Shown piece after piece: positions 44,004-52,285 of a DNA stretch of 64,000 bases. The number at the start of each line of letters is the position of its first letter. Within the stretch, counting starts at the first letter, position 1. The DNA lies in contig NZ_CP039291.1 of the NCBI RefSeq assembly GCF_004798685.1, forward strand, positions 930,001-994,000, in the 5' to 3' direction. Under the pieces are notes generated by a model, which was not told the DNA's origin, did not search any database, and saw only the letters and a program-made list of their open reading frames with translations. Both the position numbers and the translations under genes were made by a program. The stretch comes from Cellulomonas shaoxiangyii (GTDB taxonomy: Bacteria; Actinomycetota; Actinomycetes; Actinomycetales; Cellulomonadaceae).

Positions 44004-44693
44004 ATGGCCGACGACAAGAAGAAGGCCGACGACACGGCCGTGGAGTCGACGGAGGAGGCCCCCAAGGCCGCCGCCAAGAAGACCCCGGCGAAGAAGGCTC
44101 CCGCGAAGGCTGCGGCGACCGAGGCTGCGGCGACCGAGGCCGCTGCGGCCGAGGAGAAGCCGAAGGCGACCCGCAAGCCGGCCACCAAGAAGGCCGACGC
44201 GGAGGAGCCCAAGGCGGCCGCCAAGGGCAGTGCGACCACCGAGGGTGCCGGCGGCACGCTCAAGGTTCACCACCTGCGTCCGGCCCCCGGCGCCAAGACC
44301 GCCAAGACCCGCGTGGGTCGTGGTGAGGCGTCGAAGGGCAAGACGGCCGGCCGTGGCACCAAGGGCTCGAAGGCCCGCTACCAGGTGCCCGAGGCCTTCG
44401 AGGGTGGGCAGATGCCGATGCACATGCGGCTGCCCAAGCTCCGCGGCTTCAAGAACCCGTTCCGCGTCGAGTACCAGGTCGTGAACCTGGACAAGATCTC
44501 GGCGCTCTACCCGCAGGGCGGCGACGTCACCGTCGCCGACCTGGTCGCCAAGGGCGCGGTCCGCAAGGGCCAGCCCGTCAAGGTGCTCGGCACCGGCGAG
44601 CTGACCGTCAAGGTCTCCCTGGCGGTGGACGCGTACTCCGCGTCTGCCAAGGAGAAGATCGAGGCGGCCGGCGGCAGCGTCGCGCAGGGCTGA
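44004..44693 (+). CDS. rplO: 50S ribosomal protein L15 with long Lys/Ala-rich N-terminal extension
   Basis: 229 residues from the ATG at 44004; a GTG at 43998 overlapping rpmD would add two. The conserved L15 core begins near residue 85 ([20 protein letters not shown], then [10 protein letters not shown] and [10 protein letters not shown]). Residues 1-84 are extra: repeated [11 protein letters not shown] and [13 protein letters not shown] segments, resembling histone H1 or HU-type tails. Most L15 proteins are ~150 residues. The extension has the same frame and RBS logic, so it is probably real and could bind RNA. It is the last gene before a strong terminator; secY, usually next, is 6.3 kb away. 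Confidence 0.95.
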   Translation: MADDKKKADDTAVESTEEAPKAAAKKTPAKKAPAKAAATEAAATEAAAAEEKPKATRKPATKKADAEEPKAAAKGSATTEGAGGTLKVHHLRPAPGAKTAKTRVGRGEASKGKTAGRGTKGSKARYQVPEAFEGGQMPMHMRLPKLRGFKNPFRVEYQVVNLDKISALYPQGGDVTVADLVAKGAVRKGQPVKVLGTGELTVKVSLAVDAYSASAKEKIEAAGGSVAQG

Positions 44694-44717
44694 CGCCCCG
44701 CGCAGCAGCACGACCCT

Positions 44718-44759
44718 GAAGCGGGCGGTCCCGGGAGTGATTCCGGGGCCGCCCGCTTC
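44718..44759 (+). terminator. Terminator after rplO
   Basis: A 17-bp stem with one T/G pair (44718-44734 with 44743-44759) and an 8-nt loop, 25 nt past the rplO stop. It ends the spc cluster and separates it from the surface-protein island. Confidence 0.85.
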
Positions 44760-45204
44760 GTCGTGCCCGTGCCCTCCGCGGTGTCATGGCGCCCGGTCAC
44801 AGGGTGCGCGGACCCGCCCGGCGAAACGGCTCCGGCGGCGGATCGCGGTGGCGTAGTGTCGGCCCCGCACGCTCGTGGCGACGTCCGCCCCCGTGTGGGC
44901 CGGCCGCGACGGAGCGCCCGGCGCCCGGCGGTCGACCGCGGCTCTCAGTTGGACGAGTGTTCATGTCCGGGAGTCGGTGCGAGTCACAGACGAGCGCGAC
45001 GCGTGGGCTGCCAGGGTGAAGGCGGGCCCGGCGCCTAGGTCGTAGCACCCCCCGAAGCGTCCCGAACGCCCGGAACGGCCCGCCCTGTCCGGATCGGCGC
45101 TGTTGGACGGCCGTCCGGCGCCCGGCTTACTTGAGGGGCCGCAGGAGGGGCCCCCATGGGATCGCTCCCTCACCCCGCGGCGTCCGACGGCCAGGGAGCA
45201 CGAC
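44760..45204 (+). other. 445-nt upstream region of the surface island
   Basis: No gene. A TAGTGT (44854-44859) could be a -10 box, without a convincing -35. A CTAGGTCGTAG sequence around 45034-45046 is a second candidate. Near the gene end, AGGAGGGGCCCCCATGGG at 45143-45160 looks like a ribosome-binding site plus ATG, but in a frame with no homology. The GGGAGCACGAC before 45205 fits the real start. The long leader suggests regulated expression, but I see no known riboswitch. Confidence 0.4.
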
Positions 45205-46986
45205 ATGCAGCAGGACACGACCGGTGCACGGCGCTCGACGCGCCGCGTCTCGGCGCTCGTGGCCGTCGGCATGCTCCTGGGCGTCGTGCTGGCCCCGGTC
45301 GCGCAGACCGCGACCGCTGCGCCCGCGTCCGCGGCGCCGGTCGCCCTCCCCGCCGTCAGCGCGCAGCTGCAGAACCACCGCGGCACGACGGCCGGGGGCG
45401 CCGCCGACGGGTCCACTGCGCAGAACTGCATCCGGTTCCAGCCCGCGAGCGGGCAGTGGAGCGCGACCGAGGCGCTCGCCGCCCACGGCGGCGAGTCGTC
45501 GTTCTTCGGGATGCTCTCCTGCCCCACGAACCTGAGCACCACGTCGCAGAGCGCGATCGGGCTGGCGCCGAACCAGGCGGCACCCGAGACCGGCACGACG
45601 TTCCTGCTGGGCTCCTTCCGGCACTACAACAACCCGATCAACGCGCAGGCGGAGTACTTCCGCGGCACGTTGAACCTGCGGCTGGGGACCTCGGCGGCCT
45701 TCGTCAGCTCGTCGTACGTGCTGCGCGAGACGCCCAACAGCGCGAACCCGGCGGGGAACGTCGCCAACAACGACACGGTCACGTTCACGGACCTGGTCAG
45801 GTCGAGCGAGGTCCAGGTCAACGGCATGACCTACCGGCTCACGGTGCGTGGCTTCACGACCGCCGGCACGGGGAACGCGCAGTGCACCCGGGTGCCGACG
45901 TCGGGCTTCTCCGACGTGGTCTCGACCGTCGAGCAGACCACGACGGTGGCGTGCCTCTGGGCGCGGCTCGACCAGGTGCGCCCCGTCACCGTCGTGAAGG
46001 AGGCCCTCGCGGCCGGCGACGCGCCGGCGACGGTCCCCGGCTTCACGTTCACTGCGAGCGAGGGCACCGCGACGCAGTCCGCGACGCTGACCCCGGCGGG
46101 CACGACGGCACCCACGAACACCGCGTCGGTGCAGGCCGGCAACCGCACGCCGACGGCCGCGCCCGTCACGATCACCGAGGGCGCCGCCCCCGCGGGGTGG
46201 GAGCTCACGGGCATCGTCTGCCGCGACGGCTCCGGCAGCACCCTGACGACGGGGGTCGCGACGTCCGGACGGACGGTGGTGCTCGGTTCCGTGCCCGACG
46301 CGACCACTGTGGCGGCGCTGCCCATCGTCTGCACGTTCACCAACACGTACGTGGCGCCGACGGTGCTGACACTCGTGAGCCAGACCGTGCCCGACGGGCG
46401 GACGGCACCGCAGGGCACGGCCGGCTGGACGTTCACCGTCGACGCCGTGGCGGGCCCGCTGACCACGGCGGGCGCGGCGGGCTCGGCCGCGACGACGGTC
46501 GCCGTCCCGGCCGCGACCCGCGTGGTCCGGGTCACCGAGACCGTGCAGGCCGGCTACGTCGTCGACCTGGTCACGTGCACCGGCACCGACGGCAGCTCCG
46601 TCACCGTGAGCGCCAACCCGGTGGACCTGACCGTGCGCCGCGGCCGCAGCTACACCTGCACCGTCGTCAACCTCCGCCCCGGGGTGCAGGTGGTGAAGGA
46701 GGCGTTCCTCGCCACCGACACCGCGTTCACGAGCCCCGTCCCGGCGGGCAGGCAGCTCGTCGCGGGCACCGCGGTCGTCTGGCGGTACACCGTGCGCAAC
46801 ACCGGCCAGACGCGTCTGACGGGCCTCGTGCTCCGCGACTCCTGGTCCGCCACGGGCCCCGGCGTCCCCACGACGTCCGGCGCCACCACGATCACGTGCC
46901 CCGGCCTCACGCCGGCGACGACCGTGACCATCCCGTCGCTCGCCAGCGGCGCCTCGATCGCCTGCACCGCCCCCGGCGTGCTGTGA
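45205..46986 (+). CDS. Exported choice-of-anchor K / SpaA-like surface protein
   Basis: 593 residues. A standard signal peptide is clear: RRSTRRVSALVAVGMLLGVV with a cleavage site after ATAAPASA-type residues (about 45-50). The first domain (about 60-265) has GTTFLLGSFRHYNNPINAQA, typical of the choice-of-anchor K family. Two or three Ig-like repeats follow, each ending in a cysteine motif (IVCTFTNTY, YTCTVVNLR), as in prealbumin/SpaA-like folds of bacterial adhesins, then a DUF11-like domain from about 525. The protein stops abruptly at IACTAPGVL, with no LPxTG-type anchor or membrane helix, so it is either secreted or held by partners. It lies 103 nt before the first alternate-signal-peptide gene. 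Confidence 0.85.
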   Translation: MQQDTTGARRSTRRVSALVAVGMLLGVVLAPVAQTATAAPASAAPVALPAVSAQLQNHRGTTAGGAADGSTAQNCIRFQPASGQWSATEALAAHGGESSFFGMLSCPTNLSTTSQSAIGLAPNQAAPETGTTFLLGSFRHYNNPINAQAEYFRGTLNLRLGTSAAFVSSSYVLRETPNSANPAGNVANNDTVTFTDLVRSSEVQVNGMTYRLTVRGFTTAGTGNAQCTRVPTSGFSDVVSTVEQTTTVACLWARLDQVRPVTVVKEALAAGDAPATVPGFTFTASEGTATQSATLTPAGTTAPTNTASVQAGNRTPTAAPVTITEGAAPAGWELTGIVCRDGSGSTLTTGVATSGRTVVLGSVPDATTVAALPIVCTFTNTYVAPTVLTLVSQTVPDGRTAPQGTAGWTFTVDAVAGPLTTAGAAGSAATTVAVPAATRVVRVTETVQAGYVVDLVTCTGTDGSSVTVSANPVDLTVRRGRSYTCTVVNLRPGVQVVKEAFLATDTAFTSPVPAGRQLVAGTAVVWRYTVRNTGQTRLTGLVLRDSWSATGPGVPTTSGATTITCPGLTPATTVTIPSLASGASIACTAPGVL

Positions 46987-47089
46987 CCGCCCCCGCCTCC
47001 TCTCCCTGACACCCGCACCCACCCTCGGGACGCCCGCCCGGACGCCCGACGACTCGCCTCCGGGCGGACCTCTCCAGAAAGGCATCACC

Positions 47090-47743
47090 ATGCAGAACAA
47101 GACCAAGGGCATCCTCGCCGGCGTCGCCGGTGTCGCGCTGCTGACCTCCGGCGCCACCTTCGCGCTCTGGACCGACTCGGGCACGGCCGCCGGTGGCACC
47201 ATCACCAACGGCCGCCTCGACGTGAACGCGGCAGCCGTCGCCACGTGGGCCGACGTCTCGGCCGACCGGACCGACCGTGGGCACGCCATCACGGATCTCG
47301 CCACGTGGCGCATGGTGCCGGGCGACACGATCGAGGGCACGCAGGCCCTGGACGTGGCGCTCGAGGGCGACAACCTCGTCGCGAGCCTCGTGGTCGACTC
47401 CACGGCCGCGACGCTGCCCACCGGCGTCACTGTCACGTACCAGGTGCTCGCGGGCGCCACGGGGACCACGGTCCTGGCGGAGACCAGAGAGCTGGGCACG
47501 GACTCGACGGTCCGCCTCGCGGCGCCGCGTGCCGGCCAGGCCGCCGGTGCCCCGACGAACACCGGCACCACGCTCGTCGGTGCCACGCTCGACGGGGTCG
47601 CGGACCTGCGCGTCGTCTACCGCGTCGCGTTCGACGCGACCACCGCCGGTCAGGTCTCCGCCACCGCGCAGTCGGTCATCCAGGGCCTCACCGCGACGCT
47701 CACGCAGACGCGCCAGGGCGCGGACTTCGTCGCCGCTCCCTGA
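47090..47743 (+). CDS. Alternate-type signal peptide protein, TasA/camelysin-like (1)
   Basis: 217 residues. The N-terminus KGILAGVAGVALLTSGATFA is followed by LWTDSG, the pattern of SipW-dependent (alternate) signal peptides; the actinobacterial RER_14450-type family fits best. The mature part is beta-rich with an LVASLVVDSTAA-type strand pattern, like TasA/CalY fibre subunits. AGAAAGG precedes the ATG. A signal-peptidase gene of the matching ER type follows 137 nt later. I infer a polymerising surface subunit; there is no direct evidence for fibres. Confidence 0.87.
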   Translation: MQNKTKGILAGVAGVALLTSGATFALWTDSGTAAGGTITNGRLDVNAAAVATWADVSADRTDRGHAITDLATWRMVPGDTIEGTQALDVALEGDNLVASLVVDSTAATLPTGVTVTYQVLAGATGTTVLAETRELGTDSTVRLAAPRAGQAAGAPTNTGTTLVGATLDGVADLRVVYRVAFDATTAGQVSATAQSVIQGLTATLTQTRQGADFVAAP

Positions 47744-47880
47744 CGTCCCGACCGGCCGGGGTGGGGCGCCCCGCTCCACCCCGGCCGCGAACGTCGGCCC
47801 AGGCCCGCGACGTCCGCACCGCGCCACGCACCACCCGCACACCTCACCCACCGCCAGCGCACGGCCACCCAGGAGGACCC

Positions 47881-48534
47881 ATGACCACGACGCGCCCCCC
47901 GCGCGACAGCTGGGTCGCCGGCGTCCTCTCGGTGGTGACGACCGCTCTCCTCCTGGCCGCGCTCGCGCTGGCGGTCGCCCTCGCGGTGGTGCCGCGGGCG
48001 CTCGACGGCGCGGCCCTGACCGTCCTGACCGGCTCCATGGCCCCCACCTACGACCCCGGCGACATGGTCGTCGTCCGTGGCGTCCAGGACCCGGCCACGC
48101 AGGTGCAGGAGGGTGACGTCATCACGTTCCAGCCCGTCTCCGCCGACCCGACGCTCGTCACGCACCGCGTGGTGTCCAAGGTCCTCACCGTCGACGGGGT
48201 CCGCTTCATCACACGCGGCGACGCCAACGGCGCCGACGACGACCCGATCGTCCCCGCGCAGGTGACGGGGCAGGTGGTGTACCACGTGCCGTTCGTCGGC
48301 CACGGTGCGCTGCTCCTCGGGCAGCACCGCGGGACGGTCGTCCTGGCCGTCGCGGTCGCCCTGCTCTGCTACGGCGCGTTCATGGTGCTGCGGCCGGAGC
48401 GCCGCGGCGACGCGGTGCCGACCGACGGGGCGGCTGCCGCCGCGACGCCGACCGACCCGGTGACCGACCCGGTGACCGACCCGGTCGCCGTGCCGGTTGC
48501 CGTACCCGCCGGCGCGTCCGGAGCGGGCCGATGA
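47881..48534 (+). CDS. SipW-like (ER-type) signal peptidase I
   Basis: 217 residues. N-terminal helix LSVVTTALLLAALALAVALA, catalytic Ser52 in VLTGSMAPTYDPGDMV, His95 in VTHRVVSK (in place of the bacterial Lys) and Asp114 in TRGDANG: the Ser-His-Asp set of archaeal/ER-type peptidases such as Bacillus SipW. A second helix near residues 158-172 (TVVLAVAVALLCYGAFMVL) is followed by a PTDPVTDPV tail. It should cleave the alternate signal peptides of its neighbours. AGGAGGACCC gives a strong RBS. Its stop overlaps the next start by 4 bp. Confidence 0.93.
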   Translation: MTTTRPPRDSWVAGVLSVVTTALLLAALALAVALAVVPRALDGAALTVLTGSMAPTYDPGDMVVVRGVQDPATQVQEGDVITFQPVSADPTLVTHRVVSKVLTVDGVRFITRGDANGADDDPIVPAQVTGQVVYHVPFVGHGALLLGQHRGTVVLAVAVALLCYGAFMVLRPERRGDAVPTDGAAAAATPTDPVTDPVTDPVAVPVAVPAGASGAGR

Positions 48535-49163
48535 GCCGGCCCCGCCACCGCCGGCGCACCGCGCTCGCCGCGAGCGCCCTGGTCCTGGTCGCCGCCCTGG
48601 CCGGCGGCCTCACCCACGCGCTGTGGTCGACCGACGCGGTGGCGTCCGTGGCCGTCATCCGGTCGGGCAACCTCGACCTCGAGCTCGTCGGCCCGCCGCG
48701 CTGGGTGGAGGGCAGCCCCGACCTCGCGTCGCCGCACGCGATCGCGCTGCGCGCCGACGGTCGCACCGCCGACCACCTGGCGACGCCGGGGGACACGTTC
48801 ACCGTGACCCAGCAGTTCCGCACGACCCTGGAGGGGGACAACATCCGGGCCCGCGTGACCGTCGGGTGGCAGGGGCCGACGTCCTTCCCCGCCGGGGTCA
48901 CCGGGACGTACCGGGTGACGCCGCCGACCGGTGCACCGAGTGCCGCCGTCCCGCTCGGCAGCCCGGTGACCGTGCCCGGCGGCACGGCGAGCATCGCCCA
49001 GGGCGTCGGCACGTGGACCGTGACGGTGACGGTCGCGTGGACGGCGGCGAGCGACGTGGTCGTCCGGCCGTCCGCGGTCAGCGCGTCGCCGACCGCCGGC
49101 GCCGAGGGGACGATGCTCATCGACCTGCGCCAGGTCCGCGACGGCGACGGGTTCCGGCCGTGA
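48531..49163 (+). CDS. Alternate-type signal peptide protein (2)
   Basis: 210 residues. A basic start (RPRHRRRTALAASALVLVAA) leads into a hydrophobic core ending THALWSTDA, the alternate signal-peptide pattern seen also in protein 1. The mature region has the same beta-rich character, including an LEGDNIRARVTV segment that parallels LEGDNLVASLVV in protein 1; the two are therefore likely homologues. The ATG overlaps the signal-peptidase stop by 4 bp. No cell-wall anchor. Probable substrate of the adjacent peptidase. Confidence 0.85.
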   Translation: MSRPRHRRRTALAASALVLVAALAGGLTHALWSTDAVASVAVIRSGNLDLELVGPPRWVEGSPDLASPHAIALRADGRTADHLATPGDTFTVTQQFRTTLEGDNIRARVTVGWQGPTSFPAGVTGTYRVTPPTGAPSAAVPLGSPVTVPGGTASIAQGVGTWTVTVTVAWTAASDVVVRPSAVSASPTAGAEGTMLIDLRQVRDGDGFRP

Positions 49164-49891
49164 GCGCGGCGACGACGCAGGCGCCACGGCGCTCCCGCCT
49201 CCGCGGCGCGGCGGTGGTGCTCGTGGCGCTCGCGCTCGCGCTGCTCGTCGGCACGACCGCGGGGGGCACGCTCGCCCTGTGGCGCGACACCGCCACCGTC
49301 ACCACGCGGATGCCCGCCGGGGTGGTGGTCGTGGGTGCGGGTGCACCGGCGCCGACCGGCACGCTGGCCGACTACGCGAGCGGCCCGGGCGACCCGGTCG
49401 AGGTGCCGTTCGGGCCGGCGCAGGCCGCGACCCTCTACACCACGGGCGCCGTGGCGGTGCCCTTCCAGGTCGACACGCTGTCCCAGGGGCACCGGGGCCT
49501 GCGCTACCAGCTCGCTCCCCAGGTCGCCGGCGGCGTGTTCGGCCAGTCGGTCGTCCGGCTGGTGCGGGTCGCCGACGCCGGCGCCTGCACGCCCGCCGTC
49601 GCCGGGGAGGCCGCGACGACGGCGACGCCGTGGTCCGGCGCGTACAGCACGTCGACGGCGCTGCGCAGCGAGCTGTGGTGCCTGGTGGCGACGTTCGACC
49701 GGATCCGGCACACCTACACCAACACCGCGACGGTGGACGCGAGCGTCACCACGTCGACCGGTGCCGTGGTCGGGTCCGTGAGCTCGAGCGCGAGCTGGTC
49801 GGCGCAGGTGCTGAAGGCGCTCGACCCCGCGACGGAGCCGACGCACCGCGTCGCGGTGACGTGGCAGACGTTCCGGGGGGCGACGCCGTGA
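49160..49891 (+). CDS. Alternate-type signal peptide protein (3), cysteine-containing
   Basis: 243 residues from a GTG overlapping the previous stop by 4 bp. The N-terminus RRSRLRGAAVVLVALALALL is followed by GGTLALWRDTA, the same W-centred signal-peptide end. The mature part differs from proteins 1 and 2: it has Cys in GACTPAVAG and LWCLVATF, which could form a disulphide, and a YTNTATVDASVTTS strand set. It may be a minor or tip subunit. Function unknown. Confidence 0.83.
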   Translation: MSAATTQAPRRSRLRGAAVVLVALALALLVGTTAGGTLALWRDTATVTTRMPAGVVVVGAGAPAPTGTLADYASGPGDPVEVPFGPAQAATLYTTGAVAVPFQVDTLSQGHRGLRYQLAPQVAGGVFGQSVVRLVRVADAGACTPAVAGEAATTATPWSGAYSTSTALRSELWCLVATFDRIRHTYTNTATVDASVTTSTGAVVGSVSSSASWSAQVLKALDPATEPTHRVAVTWQTFRGATP

Positions 49892-50673
49892 GGCGCCGGT
49901 GGGTCGCCGCCGCGGTCCTCGCGGCCGGATTCGTCACCTCCGGTGCCGGGGCTGCGGACGCCGCTGGGGTCGACGACGCCCTCGGTCTGGCCTGGGAGGG
50001 CCCGACGGTCGCGCTGGCGTGGGACGGCACGGCGCACGACACGGTGACGACGAGCTTCGTCGGGAGCCGGGTCGCCGTGCCCGGCGACGTCGTGGGGAGG
50101 ACGCTGACGGTCCGCAACGACGGTCCCACCGACGCGACGCTGCGGGGCTGGGTGACGGACGTCGCGCTGCTCGACCCCGCCGCCCCCGACGTCGACCACG
50201 CGACGGGGGAGGAGCGGGGCGACTTCTACGCGGACCTCCGCCTGCGCTGGCGCGCCGCGTCGGGCGACGGCACGGCGTCCTTCCGGGAGCTCGCCGTGCA
50301 TGGGCGCACCGAGGTGGTGAGCGTCCCGCTGGCGCGCGGCGAGACGACGCGCATCACCCTCGTCTCCGAGCTGCCCGTCGGGGCCCGGTCCGGCAACGGG
50401 GCGAACGTCGCCCCGCGCGAGGCCCGCTTCGACGTGCTGCTGCGCCTCGACGGCTCGGCGTCGCCCGTCCCCGCCGCCGGAGTGACGTCCGTGCCCGCCG
50501 CGGCGGCGGTGACCGCGCCGGGAGGTGGTGCGGGTGCCCGGACGGGCGGGGTGGGCGGCCCCCTGGCGACGACGGGCGCCGACGCCCTGCGCGCCGCGCT
50601 CGCCGCCGTGGTGGCGGTGGGCGTCGGCGGTCTCCTGCTCGGCGCCGTGCGTCGACGCCGCGAGGAGCCGTGA
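49888..50673 (+). CDS. LAxTG-anchored surface protein of the island
   Basis: 261 residues from a GTG overlapping the previous stop by 4 bp. A normal signal peptide (RRRWVAAAVLAAGFVTSGAG) precedes a beta-sandwich domain (VPGDVVGRTLTVRNDGPTDA). A ~35-residue Ala/Gly linker follows, then the sorting signal LATTG at 226-230, a hydrophobic helix (ALAAVVAVGVGGLLLGAV) and RRRREEP. LAxTG is the class E sortase signal of high-GC Gram-positives. It is the only covalent anchor in the island and may hold the fibre proteins. No sortase is in the window. Confidence 0.88.
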   Translation: MRRRWVAAAVLAAGFVTSGAGAADAAGVDDALGLAWEGPTVALAWDGTAHDTVTTSFVGSRVAVPGDVVGRTLTVRNDGPTDATLRGWVTDVALLDPAAPDVDHATGEERGDFYADLRLRWRAASGDGTASFRELAVHGRTEVVSVPLARGETTRITLVSELPVGARSGNGANVAPREARFDVLLRLDGSASPVPAAGVTSVPAAAAVTAPGGGAGARTGGVGGPLATTGADALRAALAAVVAVGVGGLLLGAVRRRREEP

Positions 50674-50986
50674 GCCGGCGGTGACGACGCGCGGGGCGGT
50701 GACGCCACCGCGCTGACCCCGGGCAGCGTCCCGGGGCGGGGGTTCCGACGGCCGGCTCCCGGGGCAGGGACGGCGGCACGCCCGGGACCGGCTATCCTCG
50801 GACGGCTCGCAGCGTCGCGCGCTGCGGTCTGGCCGGGTACGGGGCCGTCATGGGTGCCGCCGCCGGACGTCCGTCCCGGGCACGTGCCGGGGGGTATGGA
50901 CGTTCGGGGTAGTGTGGCGCGCGGTCTTCGCCGCGGCGCGGCGGCAACGGGTCGGTCTCGCCGGCCTCATCCCAGCAGGAGGACAG
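50674..50986 (+). other. 313-nt region between the surface island and secY
   Basis: No gene. It contains two candidate -10 boxes for secY, TATCCT at 50793-50798 and TAGTGT at 50910-50915, neither with a clear -35. AGCAGGAGGACAG before 50987 is the secY ribosome-binding site. A secY promoter here is expected because the terminator at 44718-44759 cuts secY off from rplO. Confidence 0.45.
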
Positions 50987-52285
50987 GTGCTCAGCGCATT
51001 CGCACGGGCGTTCCGGACGCCCGACCTGCGGCGCAAGCTGCTCTTCACCATCGGCATCATCGTGGTGTTCCGCATCGGTTCGTTCCTGCCGACGCCGGGC
51101 GTCAGCTACCCGAACGTCCAGGCGTGCATCGACCAGACGGCCGACGCGAACGACCTGCTGGGGCTGGTGAACCTCCTGAGCGGCGGCGCGCTGCTGCAGC
51201 TGTCGGTGTTCTCGCTCGGGATCATGCCGTACATCACCGCGAGCATCATCATCCAGCTGCTCCGCGTGGTGATCCCGAAGTTCGAGGAGCTGCACAAGGA
51301 GGGGCAGTCCGGCACCGCGAAGCTGACGCAGTACACGCGGTACCTGACCATCGGCCTGGCCGTCCTGCAGTCCACGACGATCATCACCTTCGCCCGCAGC
51401 GGGAACCTGTTCCCGGGCTGCAGCGTCGACGTCATCCCGGACGACTCCCCGCTCGTCCTGCTCATCATGGTGATCGCCATGACCGCCGGTACCGGCCTCG
51501 TCATGTGGCTGGGCGAGCTCATCACCGAGCGCGGCATCGGCAACGGCATGTCGCTGCTGATCTTCGTCTCGATCGCGGCGAGCTTCCCGTCGGCCATGTG
51601 GTCGATCGCGGGCGGCGCCGGCGGCATCGGCAAGTTCATCGTCGTGCTGGCGATCATCGTCCTGGTCATCGGGCTGGTCGTGTTCGTCGAGCAGTCGCAG
51701 CGCCGCATCCCGGTGCAGTACGCCAAGCGCATGGTCGGCCGCCGCATGTACGGCGGCTCCAGCACCTACATCCCGATCAAGATCAACATGGCCGGCATCA
51801 TCCCGGTGATCTTCGCGTCGTCGCTGCTGGCCATCCCCGCGCTGCTCGCGCAGTTCGGCGACGCGACGGCGGGCTGGGTGCAGTGGATCAGCCGGTACGT
51901 CGCGGACCCCGAGGCGCCGCTGCACATCGGGCTCTACATCGTGCTCATCATCTTCTTCTGCTACTTCTACACGGCGATCACGTTCAACCCGGACGAGGTC
52001 GCGGACAACATGAAGAAGTACGGCGGCTTCATCCCCGGCATCCGCGCCGGGCGTCCGACGGCCGAGTACCTCGACTACGTCATCACGCGCATCACCGCGC
52101 CCGGCTCGATCTACCTGGCGCTCGTCGCGCTCATCCCGACGATCGCCTTCATCGTCCTGGACGTCGGCTCGAACATCCCGTTCGGCGGCGCCTCGATCCT
52201 CATCGTGGTCGGCGTCGGCCTCGAGACGGTGAAGCAGATCGAGTCGCAGCTGCAGCAGCGTCACTACGAAGGGTTTCTCCGTTGA
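50987..52285 (+). CDS. secY: Preprotein translocase subunit SecY
   Basis: 432 residues from GTG with GGAGGACAG before it. Ten membrane helices; the plug region follows FRIGSFLPTPGVSYPN, and the second helix set starts GALLQLSVFSLGIMPYITAS. The cytoplasmic ribosome-binding loop has QRRIPVQYAKRMVGRRMYGG and the last loop KKYGGFIPGIRAGRPTAEYL. SecY forms the channel with SecE. The stop overlaps the adk TTG start by 4 bp. The usual partner rplO is separated from it here. Confidence 0.97.
   Translation: MLSAFARAFRTPDLRRKLLFTIGIIVVFRIGSFLPTPGVSYPNVQACIDQTADANDLLGLVNLLSGGALLQLSVFSLGIMPYITASIIIQLLRVVIPKFEELHKEGQSGTAKLTQYTRYLTIGLAVLQSTTIITFARSGNLFPGCSVDVIPDDSPLVLLIMVIAMTAGTGLVMWLGELITERGIGNGMSLLIFVSIAASFPSAMWSIAGGAGGIGKFIVVLAIIVLVIGLVVFVEQSQRRIPVQYAKRMVGRRMYGGSSTYIPIKINMAGIIPVIFASSLLAIPALLAQFGDATAGWVQWISRYVADPEAPLHIGLYIVLIIFFCYFYTAITFNPDEVADNMKKYGGFIPGIRAGRPTAEYLDYVITRITAPGSIYLALVALIPTIAFIVLDVGSNIPFGGASILIVVGVGLETVKQIESQLQQRHYEGFLR

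Noticed and set aside
45156..47009. An overlapping plus-strand frame with AGGAGG-like sequence before its ATG at 45156
   Set aside because: Its translation is Arg/His-rich and has no signal peptide, while the other frame from 45205 encodes a signal peptide and recognisable surface domains.
46987..47089. A frameshift at the end of the choice-of-anchor K gene
   Set aside because: None of the three frames after the stop gives a sorting signal, membrane helix or continuing domain, so there is no sign of a broken coding region.
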